Positions 27,501-34,456 of a DNA stretch of 64,000 bases are shown piece after piece. The DNA is from Paenibacillus_E sp964253085 (GTDB taxonomy: Bacteria; Bacillota; Bacilli; Paenibacillales; NBRC-103111), in contig NZ_CAXUQH020000001.1 of NCBI RefSeq assembly GCF_964253085.1, positions 62,001 to 126,000 of the forward strand. The letters are read 5' to 3'. The position numbers and the translations under genes are program-made. The notes beneath the pieces were generated by a model that did no database searches, was not told where the DNA came from, and saw nothing but the letters and a program-made list of their open reading frames with translations. Position 1 is the stretch's first letter. Every line of letters begins with the position of its first letter.

Positions 27501-27541
27501 CAAATGGCAAATCCGTTCAAGTGTTAGTTGCTAGACCATAA
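24521..27541 (+). CDS. S-layer protein, copy 2 (N-terminal SLH, Ig-like domains)
   Basis: A 1006-residue paralogue of copy 1 with the same signal peptide, three SLH repeats and Ig-like domains; the first 300 or so residues are almost identical. Near residue 360 it carries the variant ANVSGTAGVTQGNG, which matches the third S-layer gene downstream and not copy 1 (ADVTGTGISQGNG). This mosaic points to gene conversion between copies 2 and 3 or to later change in copy 1. Otherwise substitutions are conservative. It has its own leader and terminator, so both copies could be expressed separately or alternatively. Confidence 0.9.
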   Translation: MKKTLSVVLTSAMALSMFSSVAFGKTSADFTDLKDLDAATKAKFDAMISAEIFDGVSDTTFGLKEEMNRAQFAKVAALIMGLEVNKDLKTSSFTDVSVTDAANGYALPYIEALKTANVTDGYAEGQYNPAGKVTKEQLATFLVRVLGKDAEAKALTGTDKTVSGWAQGYVAEALALKVLSNNADGTFGGITNATRDLLVTGAYEAKQQYVPAGKVSVTEAKATGVYKATVTFNKPVDTTKAVVSLTKGTLAVSATTTWSEDKKVATLATDTKIGEGEYTATISGLDAATVEKTTATFTAKEEQVSKIDFVNAGDTVAYSTNAVIKLKAENQYGEAVSMGTSSFTALVSGQAPASFKKDADGNLVITANVSGTAGVTQGNGIVPVTVYLNNSNITVSKNFKVGTVPILSKIETGTVTYSNNGTKLVAADETASIPVNLFDQYGNPITKGQFVSGEIAASNVNPVITPYEQNLEVVKATSSFATSDLFDENDNALIQVKLKAKVDKTADYTVNIYGGSSSATATVSVSAANLPAKVEFDTSAVTLASNDASVYVPLNVTDANGNKLSAQDIVDNKDRMNFSVTNGTWSIQPTGTDKGKLKLSFTTDNVVGTKVYVTGQINQSQSNTFVQTSIPVQDARIAERITVSTEPAAKAILGASDDVEFQLKDQYGKDIADIDSNIANANGQTSNYRIKVEVTTEGTGTAAAPKTAHAPTVVTGAPANVTTYYYDNTQFDDFSNGFNLTSTSGSEGKVTVKAVIEKAANGTSNYSDYSSVVTRTFEAVKSDTALTYSINTVGTLFAAQDKLTAGFTSGEALTAGNSQFDKKITVIAKDSAGNKVILPSNYVRGISSSDPSVIAVDVDGTDAYVLGNKAGTATVSAVVYTNKGETINLTQEVTVKADTIAVDKLVAGATSASYTGLGYAYTYFTDGDDTLKVTDQYGIEYENENIAKYDAVLGLRYTVSVVSGTGNVDLDAKTGQITAVGNDVQEFLITAIAPNGKSVQVLVARP

Positions 27542-27552
27542 TTAATAGAATT

Positions 27553-27592
27553 AAAACAAACCCAGTACAATCGTGCTGGGTTTGTTTTTTCT
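27553..27592 (+). terminator. Rho-independent terminator of S-layer gene copy 2
   Basis: A twelve-base stem (AAACAAACCCAG / CTGGGTTTGTTT) around a ten-base loop, continuing into a T-run. Confidence 0.93.
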
Positions 27593-27785
27593 AAAGCAAA
27601 ATTGAATGACGATTAAAAGTGATAATTTATAGACGATTTTCTTTTTCACTATCTTGGTTTTATTTAGTAAAAAACTTTTTGGCATGAAACGCAACTTTTT
27701 ACGAAACAGTGCGTTTAATACATTGAACACGAAAGATGAGGGCAAAAGGAAACCATCTTGAGGAGTTTATAACGAAAAATATTTC

Positions 27786-27814
27786 TTTACGATCTAGTTT
27801 GATCAATGTATAAT
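27786..27814 (+). promoter_or_regulatory. Sigma-A type promoter of the third S-layer gene
   Basis: TTTACG (27786-27791) and a consensus TATAAT (27809-27814) with 17-base spacing. The start would fall near 27821, giving a leader of about 200 bases. The rest of the 478-base gap is AT-rich and shows no separate gene. Confidence 0.65.
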
Positions 27815-28019
27815 GTAAATTGGTCTAGGTTCCTATTTTATTTCATTACAGTTTACTAGTTTCAAATGTAGCATGGAATGCTACAAGCGAACCTTAGTTA
27901 TATTATGCTCTAACTCTGGAGGGGGGGTGAACAATAAAATGAGTAAATCGAGCTGGAATAAAGAAAATATCAACATAAAAAATAAAACTCACGATATTCA
28001 AGGAGGAGAAAAAAAGGTT

Positions 28020-31000
28020 ATGAAAAAAAGTTTAAAAGTAATCGCAACAGCAACACTAGCATTCTCCATGTTCGCTTCCGTAGCAATGGCTGCTGAAACA
28101 ACAACTACTCCAACAGCTACTACAACTGCAACAACAGTTAAGACTTCCAAAGATTTTAAAGATCTTGCAGGTTTGGATGCAGCAACAATTGCAAAAATCG
28201 ACGCTATGCTTGCTAAAAAATATTTCGAAGGTACAGCTGAAGATTCCTTCGGTATCAAAGAAAACATGACTCGCGCACAATTCGCGAAAGTTCTTGTTTT
28301 AGTATCTGGTGTTCCATTTGACGCAACTGTAAAAACATCCAGCTTTGGTGATGTAAAAGCTGATGATACAGCTAACGGTTGGGCAATCCCTTACATCGAA
28401 GCAGCTAAAAAAGCTGGTTTGGTTGATGGTAAAACGGATTCCTCCTTTGACCCATCAGCTAACGTAACTCTTGGTGAGTTCGCAACTGCATTGGTTAAAG
28501 GTCTTGGAATCAAACCAGACACAACTGGTACTCCTTGGTACGCTGACGCAATTAAACAAGCAGTTGATAAAAAATTGCTTCCTGAAGGTACTGACGGTTC
28601 CAAATTTGCTACTCGTGCTGACCTAGTAGTTGGTGCATTCACAGCTGATGCAGCTATCGCAAGCGTTGGTAAAGTATCCGTAACTGAAGCTAAAGCAGCT
28701 GGCGTGTACAAAGTGAAAGTAACATTCAGCAAAGCAGTTGATACTACTCTTGCTAAATTGGCTTTGACTAAAGGTACACTAGCTGTTTCCACATCCACAA
28801 CTGCTCCAGTTTGGTCCGAAGACAAAAAATCAGTGACATTGACTACTGACACTAGAATCACTGAAGGTGACTACACAGTAACTTTGTCAGGTCTAGCTGC
28901 TGATGCTGTTGACAAAACAACTGCAACTTTCAAAGCTACTGACGAGACTGTTAATAAAATTGACTTTGTAAACGCTGGCGACACTGTTGCATATAGCAAA
29001 GTTGCTACAATTAAACTTAAAGCAACAAACCAATATGATGAGGCAGTTTCTCTTGGTACTTCTAGCTTTACAGCTCTTGTATCCGGGCAAGCTCCAGCTA
29101 GCTTCAAAAAAGATGCTGATGGAAACCTAGTAATCACTGCTAATGTTTCAGGTACTGCTGGTGTGACTCAAGGTAATGGTATTATTCCAGTAACAGTTTA
29201 CTTGAACAATAGCAATGTAACAGTTTCCAAGAATTTCAAAGTAGGCACAGTGCCGATCTTGAGCAAAATTGAAGCTGGTAAAGTAACGTACCCTAACAGC
29301 GGTACTAAACTTGCTGCAAAAGATGAAACTGCTTCAATCGCATTGAACCTAATTGACCAATATGGCAACGCAATTGTAAAAAGCCAATTGCAACCAATTG
29401 ATATTACACCAAACGATGGTCTGAATAACCCAGTTGCAGAAATTTCTGCTTCAACAATCAACCCTGTTATTACTCCTTATGAGCAAAAGTTAGCAGTAGT
29501 TCGTACAAACAATGACTACACGGACTTCTTCGATGATAACGATAATGCTCGTATTAAAGTTCAATTGACAGAAAAACTTGATAAATCAGCTGACTATACT
29601 GTTAACATCTATGGTGGTTCATCTTCAGCTACTGCAACAATTAGCGTAGGTGCTGCGAATCTTGCTACTAAATTTGAGTTTGATGCTGCCGCAGTAGTAA
29701 TTGCTGCTGGTGACACAACTACAGTTGTTCCTTTGATTGCTACTGATGCTAATGGCAACAAGTTAAGCGCTCAAGATATTGTTGACCAAAAGACTCGTTT
29801 TAATATCACTGCAAGCAATGCTACTGCTGCAATTGTTGAAACAGGTTCTGACAAAGGTAAAGTGAAACTGACTTATACTGGTACTAACACAGTTGGTGGT
29901 AAAGTTTATGTTTCTGGAACGATCAACCAATCACAAACTAACACATTCGTACAAACAAGTATTGCAATTAGCGATGCTCGTGTTCCTGAGCGTATTTCGG
30001 TGACAACTGAACCTACTGCAAAAGCAATTCTTGGTGCAGATAGTGAAGTCGTCTATATGCTTAAAGATCAGTACGGTAAAGATGTTAAAAACATTGCAGC
30101 TACTATTCCAAGTGCAAACGGTCAAACTTCTCAGTATCAAGTTAAGGTAGTTGTAACTGCTACTGGTACAACAGGTATTAGCTTCAAAGGTGCTCAAGAC
30201 TTAACGAACACTGATACAAGTGATGATGCGGCGCTTCCTACTGGAACAGCAACTGGTACAAATGAAACTACTTACGTCTTTGGACCAAGTCAATTGGTAT
30301 ACTTCAACAAAGGCTTCAACTTGTTGACGAACACAGCTGAAGGTAAAGTGACTGTTAAGGCGACAATCGAGAAGGCTCCTAACGGAACGTCCAACTTCTC
30401 TGATTACTCTTCTTCTGTAACACGTTCACTTGAGTCTATTAAACCAGACACTGCTTTGACTTACTCACTTAACACAGTTGGCAGCCTATTTGCAGCAAAA
30501 GATAAATTTGCAAGCAACGCAGCAGTTGTTGGAACTAACCCTGGCCAAGCAGCCGACGGACTTGTTGCTGGAAACAGCCGTTTTGACAAAAAGCTTGGTG
30601 TTGTGGCTAAGGATTCCGCAGGAAACACAGTTAAGCTTCCTCTAAACTATGTTCGTGGTATCTCCAGTTCTGATCCGAATGTATTAGCTGTTGACACTTA
30701 CACTACTGGTGGAGTAGAAGATGGATACATTCTTGGTAACAAAGCAGGTACAGCTACTGTATCCGCAGTTGTTTACACGAACAAAGGTCAAACACTTAAC
30801 TTGACTCAAGAAATTACTGTAAAAGCTGATACAATTACAGTTGAAACAATGACTGCAGACAACAGCACAGCAACTTATGCTGCAGGAAACAACTATGCGT
30901 ACAAGTACTTCAACAACTTGAAAGTTGTTGACAACTACGGTATCGAGTACAAAACGGATGCAACTGCAGGTACTGATCCAATCGCTCAATACTTCGCAGT

Positions 31001-31163
31001 ACTTGGTGTTCAGTATACTGTACAAACACTTCAAGGTACTGGCTCTGTGACTATTAATTCTTCTACTGGGGCAATTACAAACGTTCCTGCTGCAGTAACA
31101 GAATTCTTAATTACAGCAATTGCACCTAACGGTAAATCCTTAACAATGCTTGTATCGAAATAA
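28020..31163 (+). CDS. S-layer protein, third paralogue (N-terminal SLH, Ig-like domains)
   Basis: A 1047-residue exported paralogue of the two preceding proteins. Signal peptide about residues 1-24 (AMA cleavage), a Thr-rich linker, three SLH repeats (motifs MTRAQF, VTLGEFAT, ATRADLVV), then the same series of Ig-like domains with insertions near residues 455-470, 720-740 and 830-845. AAGGAGG lies about 13 bases before the ATG. The reading frame stays open upstream to an ATG at 27939 behind an unusually strong GGAGGGGGG, so a form with a basic extension is possible, but it would bury the signal peptide. Codon use is A/T-ending as in the other two. Which of the three forms the visible lattice cannot be told. 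Confidence 0.88.
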   Translation: MKKSLKVIATATLAFSMFASVAMAAETTTTPTATTTATTVKTSKDFKDLAGLDAATIAKIDAMLAKKYFEGTAEDSFGIKENMTRAQFAKVLVLVSGVPFDATVKTSSFGDVKADDTANGWAIPYIEAAKKAGLVDGKTDSSFDPSANVTLGEFATALVKGLGIKPDTTGTPWYADAIKQAVDKKLLPEGTDGSKFATRADLVVGAFTADAAIASVGKVSVTEAKAAGVYKVKVTFSKAVDTTLAKLALTKGTLAVSTSTTAPVWSEDKKSVTLTTDTRITEGDYTVTLSGLAADAVDKTTATFKATDETVNKIDFVNAGDTVAYSKVATIKLKATNQYDEAVSLGTSSFTALVSGQAPASFKKDADGNLVITANVSGTAGVTQGNGIIPVTVYLNNSNVTVSKNFKVGTVPILSKIEAGKVTYPNSGTKLAAKDETASIALNLIDQYGNAIVKSQLQPIDITPNDGLNNPVAEISASTINPVITPYEQKLAVVRTNNDYTDFFDDNDNARIKVQLTEKLDKSADYTVNIYGGSSSATATISVGAANLATKFEFDAAAVVIAAGDTTTVVPLIATDANGNKLSAQDIVDQKTRFNITASNATAAIVETGSDKGKVKLTYTGTNTVGGKVYVSGTINQSQTNTFVQTSIAISDARVPERISVTTEPTAKAILGADSEVVYMLKDQYGKDVKNIAATIPSANGQTSQYQVKVVVTATGTTGISFKGAQDLTNTDTSDDAALPTGTATGTNETTYVFGPSQLVYFNKGFNLLTNTAEGKVTVKATIEKAPNGTSNFSDYSSSVTRSLESIKPDTALTYSLNTVGSLFAAKDKFASNAAVVGTNPGQAADGLVAGNSRFDKKLGVVAKDSAGNTVKLPLNYVRGISSSDPNVLAVDTYTTGGVEDGYILGNKAGTATVSAVVYTNKGQTLNLTQEITVKADTITVETMTADNSTATYAAGNNYAYKYFNNLKVVDNYGIEYKTDATAGTDPIAQYFAVLGVQYTVQTLQGTGSVTINSSTGAITNVPAAVTEFLITAIAPNGKSLTMLVSK

Positions 31164-31185
31164 TTTTTAAAATTTATAAAAAGAT

Positions 31186-31214
31186 TGAGACCCTTAGGGG
31201 TCTTTTTCTTTTTA
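31186..31214 (+). terminator. Rho-independent terminator of the third S-layer gene
   Basis: AGACCC / GGGGTCT hairpin with TTA loop, followed by a T-rich run. Confidence 0.88.
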
Positions 31215-31232
31215 ATGATGAGGTGAACTCCA

Positions 31233-31775
31233 ATCAAAACATTAGTAAGACAATTAATATGTGTTGTTGTAATACTTCTCACTTTAAGTCAGGGAACCCA
31301 AGCCGAAGCCCCAGTACCTGGCACAACTGATCCGCTGATCACGCAGAGCTACTTTGAGCAGAACACCTTAAGCGAAGCAAAGGTGAAAGAGATTGTGGCC
31401 TCCGCGATCGCTGCAGCTGGCGGTAGCCAGCCAGGCGGGAGCAACGGAGGCACGAGCACTAACCCTACGGCAGCGGCGAATATGAAAGTTGTCCAATTGG
31501 AAAATGGACAAACCTTGTATGCCGGCGCTGGCGCGGAATTTATCGTGCGAAGCGGCAAGGTTCTGGCCGTGAGCAACGATGAGAACGGCATCCCGGATGT
31601 AACGGGAGGCAAAGATCTGGCAGCGGGGACGGAAGTCGCGCTGAATCATCTTTTGATTTTTCCAACAGAGGGCCGTGGGATTAAGCCTTCGACGAAAAAT
31701 GACACGTCCATTTATATCATGGTACGTGGTGGATATTTGATATTAAATGCAGACGGTAGTAAGGTTACGCAATAG
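31233..31775 (+). CDS. Small secreted protein with apparent ATC start
   Basis: Reading from 31233 gives 180 residues: a basic start, a hydrophobic core and an SQGTQAEA-like cleavage site (a clear signal peptide), a Gly/Ser-rich linker, then a beta-rich domain ending in the motif SIYIMVRGGYLI. I recognise the general type (short exported proteins with a C-terminal 'MVRGGY' strand common in Bacillales) but not a function. No ATG, GTG or TTG exists in frame between the stop at 31224 and the end of the signal sequence; the only codon at correct distance (six bases) from the ribosome site AGGTGA is ATC. The first standard start, GTG at 31383, would lose the whole signal peptide. Either a rare ATC start or a start-lost gene. 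Confidence 0.6.
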   Translation: MKTLVRQLICVVVILLTLSQGTQAEAPVPGTTDPLITQSYFEQNTLSEAKVKEIVASAIAAAGGSQPGGSNGGTSTNPTAAANMKVVQLENGQTLYAGAGAEFIVRSGKVLAVSNDENGIPDVTGGKDLAAGTEVALNHLLIFPTEGRGIKPSTKNDTSIYIMVRGGYLILNADGSKVTQ

Positions 31776-31845
31776 ATGTCTACTCCATAATTTTACCCAA
31801 ATTGACAACTTCTTATGCGTGTTGCCTGTACGAATCTAGCCATAC

Positions 31846-31852
31846 TAATCAT
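31846..31852 (+). promoter_or_regulatory. Possible sigma-G -10 element of the SASP gene
   Basis: CATACTA, the consensus -10 of forespore sigma-G promoters, lies about 75 bases before the SASP start. No good -35 is seen at the proper distance, so the assignment is tentative. Confidence 0.3.
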
Positions 31853-31926
31853 TGTACCCAACAGAGAAATGGCAGCTTCTTAACACGTTCATGATCACAA
31901 CAAAAACTCTGAGGAGGCGTTTGGTT

Positions 31927-32193
31927 ATGGCTAGAAGTAAAGTTGTTCCGGAATCGAAAAAAGCTTTAGATATCTTAAAATATGAAATTGCTGCTGAGTT
32001 AGGTCTACCTGTTGGCATCTCTATGTCGCTCAATGCGGATACAGAATTTGCGGGTGAACTTGGTTCTATTCCTTCAAATTCTATGAAGAAAGACTATTGG
32101 GGACACATTACCTCCCGAGATGCAGGCGCTGTAGGTGGTCGCATTACTCAGCGGTTGATCCAACGAGCAGAAGAAACCTTATTTACTTTGTAA
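31927..32193 (+). CDS. Alpha/beta-type small acid-soluble spore protein
   Basis: Coats spore DNA, forces it toward an A-like form and protects against UV and heat; degraded by the GPR protease at germination. The 88-residue protein has both family blocks: an N-terminal KYEIAAELGL segment with the GPR cleavage site after the glutamate, and a C-terminal GAVGGRITQRLIQRAEE segment. GAGGAGG lies nine bases before the ATG; an upstream in-frame start would add residues not typical for the family. Slightly longer than the usual 60-72 residues because of an insertion (about 38-58) between the two blocks. Confidence 0.92.
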   Translation: MARSKVVPESKKALDILKYEIAAELGLPVGISMSLNADTEFAGELGSIPSNSMKKDYWGHITSRDAGAVGGRITQRLIQRAEETLFTL

Positions 32194-32231
32194 TTATTTA
32201 TATGTATAGTGCATTGTTAGAGTAGAGGTGA

Positions 32232-32258
32232 GGTCGGCTAATGCTGACCTTTTTTTTA
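32232..32258 (+). terminator. Rho-independent terminator of the SASP gene
   Basis: GGTCGGC (32232-32238) pairs with GCTGACC (32243-32249), one wobble, followed by eight T. Confidence 0.9.
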
Positions 32259-32293
32259 TATCACCGTTGCCATTGGATTTCCGAAATTATAAA

Positions 32294-32322
32294 TTGACAA
32301 CACACGACAAATAAAGTAGGAT
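32294..32322 (+). promoter_or_regulatory. Sigma-A promoter of metK
   Basis: Perfect -35 TTGACA (32294-32299), 17-base spacer, -10 TAGGAT (32317-32322). Transcription should start near 32329, leaving a leader of about 260 bases. Confidence 0.75.
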
Positions 32323-32349
32323 GATTAATTGAAGGTCAATATTCAATTT

Positions 32350-32520
32350 AACCTTTTCCGATAGGGGAAGGTTCATTTTAATGTTGTCTTTATTCATGTA
32401 TTGTCTTTATTAATGCTTTATCTATTTGTACCAGTGCGGAATTCAAAGATCTTATCAGCGCATGAGCGCAAAAGAGGGATTCCGTTTGGCGAGAAAAGCT
32501 ACCGCTAAAGCCGGGCCCAT
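32350..32520 (+). promoter_or_regulatory. Structured metK leader of unassigned class
   Basis: Two structured parts are visible. First, a perfect ten-base stem (32350-32359 with 32364-32373, GATA loop). Second, about 32436-32520, where GCGGAAT pairs with ATTCCGT, GCGC-ATGA-GCGC forms a tetraloop hairpin, and GGC..GCC encloses an A-rich loop; it ends in a C-rich word and seven T. metK in Firmicutes is usually controlled by the SAM-I (S-box) riboswitch, but I do not see its GGAGGGA / GGCAACC core here. It may be another riboswitch or an attenuator. Confidence 0.4.
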
Positions 32521-32590
32521 TTTTTTATCATAGAGGCATCGAGTAGAAGCTTTTCAAACATACTAAATGTAATGTAGGAGGATGAATAAT

Positions 32591-33805
32591 ATGGCTCAAG
32601 TTCGTGGACGTCGTTTATTTACATCCGAATCCGTAACAGAAGGTCATCCAGATAAAATTTGTGACCAAATTTCTGACTCGGTTTTGGATGCATTTCTAGC
32701 TAATGATCCGAATGCTCGTGTAGCATGTGAGGTATCTGTAGCAACTGGTTTGGTTTTGGTAATTGGTGAAATCACTTCGAAGTCTGAATATGTCGATATT
32801 CAAGCTATCGCAAGACAAACAATTAAAGACATTGGTTACACACGCGCGAAGTACGGTTTCGACTCCCAAACGTGTGCGGTTCTCGTTTCGTTGAACGAGC
32901 AATCCCCTGACATTGCACAAGGTGTAGACAGAGCCCTTGAAGCAAGAGAAGGTTCCATGTCGGACGAAGAAATCGAAGCAATTGGTGCTGGTGACCAAGG
33001 CTTAATGTTCGGTTTCGCTGTAAATGAGACGCCTGAGCTTATGCCTCTTCCGATCTCGATTTCTCACCAATTGGCTCGTCGTTTGACAGAAGTTCGTAAG
33101 AATGGCACTCTTCCATACCTGCGTCCAGATGGTAAAACACAAGTAACGGTTGAGTACATCGATGATAAACCTGTTCGTGTAGATGCAATTGTTGTATCCA
33201 CACAGCACGATGAGAATACAACTTTGGAGCAAATCCAAAAAGATATTAAAGAGCATGTTATTCTTCCAATCGTTCCAGCACACTTGTTGGATGACAAGAC
33301 GAACTATTTCATTAACCCAACAGGCCGTTTCGTTATCGGCGGACCACAAGGGGATGCAGGTCTTACAGGTCGTAAAATTATCGTTGATACGTACGGTGGT
33401 TATGCTCGTCATGGCGGCGGCGCATTCTCCGGTAAAGATCCGACGAAAGTTGACCGTTCCGGTGCCTACGCGGCGCGTTATGTTGCGAAGAATATCGTAG
33501 CAGCTGGTCTTGCAGAGAAATGTGAAGTTCAGTTGGCTTATGCCATTGGTGTTGCTCGTCCTGTATCTATTGCTGTAGATACATTTGGTACGGCTAAAGT
33601 GAGTGAAGAGAAGCTTGTTGAGCTGATCCACAGTAACTTTGACCTTCGCCCAGCGGGTATCATTAAAGAGCTTGATCTTCGTCGTCCGATCTACCGTCAA
33701 ACAGCGGCTTACGGTCACTTCGGCCGTAACGATCTAGACGTTCCTTGGGAGCGTACAGATAAAGCAGAATCTTTGAGAACTCAAGCTTTAGAGCTTAAGC
33801 ATTAA
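32591..33805 (+). CDS. metK: S-adenosylmethionine synthetase MetK
   Basis: Makes S-adenosylmethionine from methionine and ATP; cytosolic homotetramer. The 404-residue protein has the conserved motifs SVTEGHPDKICDQ at the N-terminus, the hexapeptide GAGDQG near residue 130 and the P-loop-like GGGAFSGKDPTKVDRSAAY-type segment near residue 275 (here with S-G-A-Y). The ATG at 32591 has ten bases to GGAGG; the ATG at 32582 touches the ribosome site and is rejected. A terminator follows, so it is monocistronic. Confidence 0.96.
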   Translation: MAQVRGRRLFTSESVTEGHPDKICDQISDSVLDAFLANDPNARVACEVSVATGLVLVIGEITSKSEYVDIQAIARQTIKDIGYTRAKYGFDSQTCAVLVSLNEQSPDIAQGVDRALEAREGSMSDEEIEAIGAGDQGLMFGFAVNETPELMPLPISISHQLARRLTEVRKNGTLPYLRPDGKTQVTVEYIDDKPVRVDAIVVSTQHDENTTLEQIQKDIKEHVILPIVPAHLLDDKTNYFINPTGRFVIGGPQGDAGLTGRKIIVDTYGGYARHGGGAFSGKDPTKVDRSGAYAARYVAKNIVAAGLAEKCEVQLAYAIGVARPVSIAVDTFGTAKVSEEKLVELIHSNFDLRPAGIIKELDLRRPIYRQTAAYGHFGRNDLDVPWERTDKAESLRTQALELKH

Positions 33806-33813
33806 TATTGCGA

Positions 33814-33840
33814 AGCCGTCCTTCATGGGCGGCTTTTTTG
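33814..33840 (+). terminator. Rho-independent terminator of metK
   Basis: GCCGTCC (33815-33821) and GGGCGGC (33827-33833) around TTCAT, followed by six T. Confidence 0.92.
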
Positions 33841-34002
33841 TTTGTGTATTTTACCACAACATAATTTACTGAAGTAAATGTTTGAGTTTCCTCTTGCTAA
33901 AAATGGTGGTACTATATGTATATGTCATCTGATGCTAATTCATAGGGAATTATGTTATGATAGGTATAAGATAAGTCTGCGTTGGTATATGAAGGGAGCG
34001 AT

Positions 34003-34260
34003 ATGATGGACAATGAAATGAAGGAATCACTTACTACGTTGCTAAGAGCAGAATTATCCCCGGTTTTTGAACAGTTAATTGGAATGAACACAAGATTAGA
34101 CAGAATAGAATTCGAACAATCCCAAATCAAACAAGCCGTGCTGGAAACCAATGAAATCGTGAAGCGACTGGAAAATGTGCAAGAGCAACAACATAGGATC
34201 ATTGAGCTCCTCTCAGCACGTTCGATTGAACAGGAAGCTAAATTAAAGAAAATAATTTAA
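34003..34260 (+). CDS. Small coiled-coil protein of unknown function
   Basis: An 85-residue, highly charged protein that is almost entirely predicted coiled coil, with repeated heptads (LGMNTRLDRIEFEQSQI, then ETNEIVKRLENVQEQ). No transmembrane segment or signal is present. The ATG at 34003 has GGGAG six to ten bases upstream; a second ATG follows immediately. I do not recognise a family beyond similarity to short coiled-coil proteins often seen in Bacillales. It stands alone, closed by its own terminator. Confidence 0.65.
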   Translation: MMDNEMKESLTTLLRAELSPVFEQLIGMNTRLDRIEFEQSQIKQAVLETNEIVKRLENVQEQQHRIIELLSARSIEQEAKLKKII

Positions 34261-34285
34261 CTGTTTAGATAAGCATCTCAAGCAG

Positions 34286-34319
34286 AGAGCAGACCCGGGA
34301 GGGTTGTGCTCTTTTTTAC
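34286..34319 (+). terminator. Rho-independent terminator of the coiled-coil gene
   Basis: AGAGCA..ACCC / GGGT..TGCTCT stem around GGGA-type loop, followed by six T. Confidence 0.85.
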
Positions 34320-34456
34320 ATTTTTACCATTTATCTATGACATATGAATACAACATGGGGAATATCGTAACTTTTTCCATAGTTTAAGAGTCTATATAGT
34401 TATCGCTTAAATGATAGATACTAGAATTAGATGAAAAAGAGGAGTGGAACGGCAAC

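Larger units (their letters stand above)
20917..27541. repeat. Tandem duplication of an S-layer gene with its leader
   Basis: The unit from about 20917 to 24128 is repeated from about 24328 to 27541. Leader and gene are both duplicated. By eye the first 550 bases of the two coding regions differ at about one position, about ten differences accumulate over the first 1.07 kb, and silent and amino-acid differences become frequent after that. The decreasing identity suggests recent duplication or continuing gene conversion focused on the SLH-coding end. Confidence 0.85.

Noticed and set aside
28391..29461. Several long minus-strand open frames opposite the S-layer genes (also at 21614-22103, 25024-25513, 30684-31034)
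   Set aside because: They are mirrored in the duplicated copies simply because the plus strand is biased to A/T-ending codons, lack ribosome sites, and have Ser/Cys/Phe-rich translations without any family pattern. The plus-strand genes explain the sequence.
32436..32520. SAM-I riboswitch (S-box), T-box or c-di-GMP riboswitch in the metK leader
   Set aside because: The diagnostic core words (GGAGGGA/GGCAACC, TGGnACCGCG, and the c-di-GMP GCAAAGC core with its tetraloop receptor) are not present as I read it; only generic structure is claimed.
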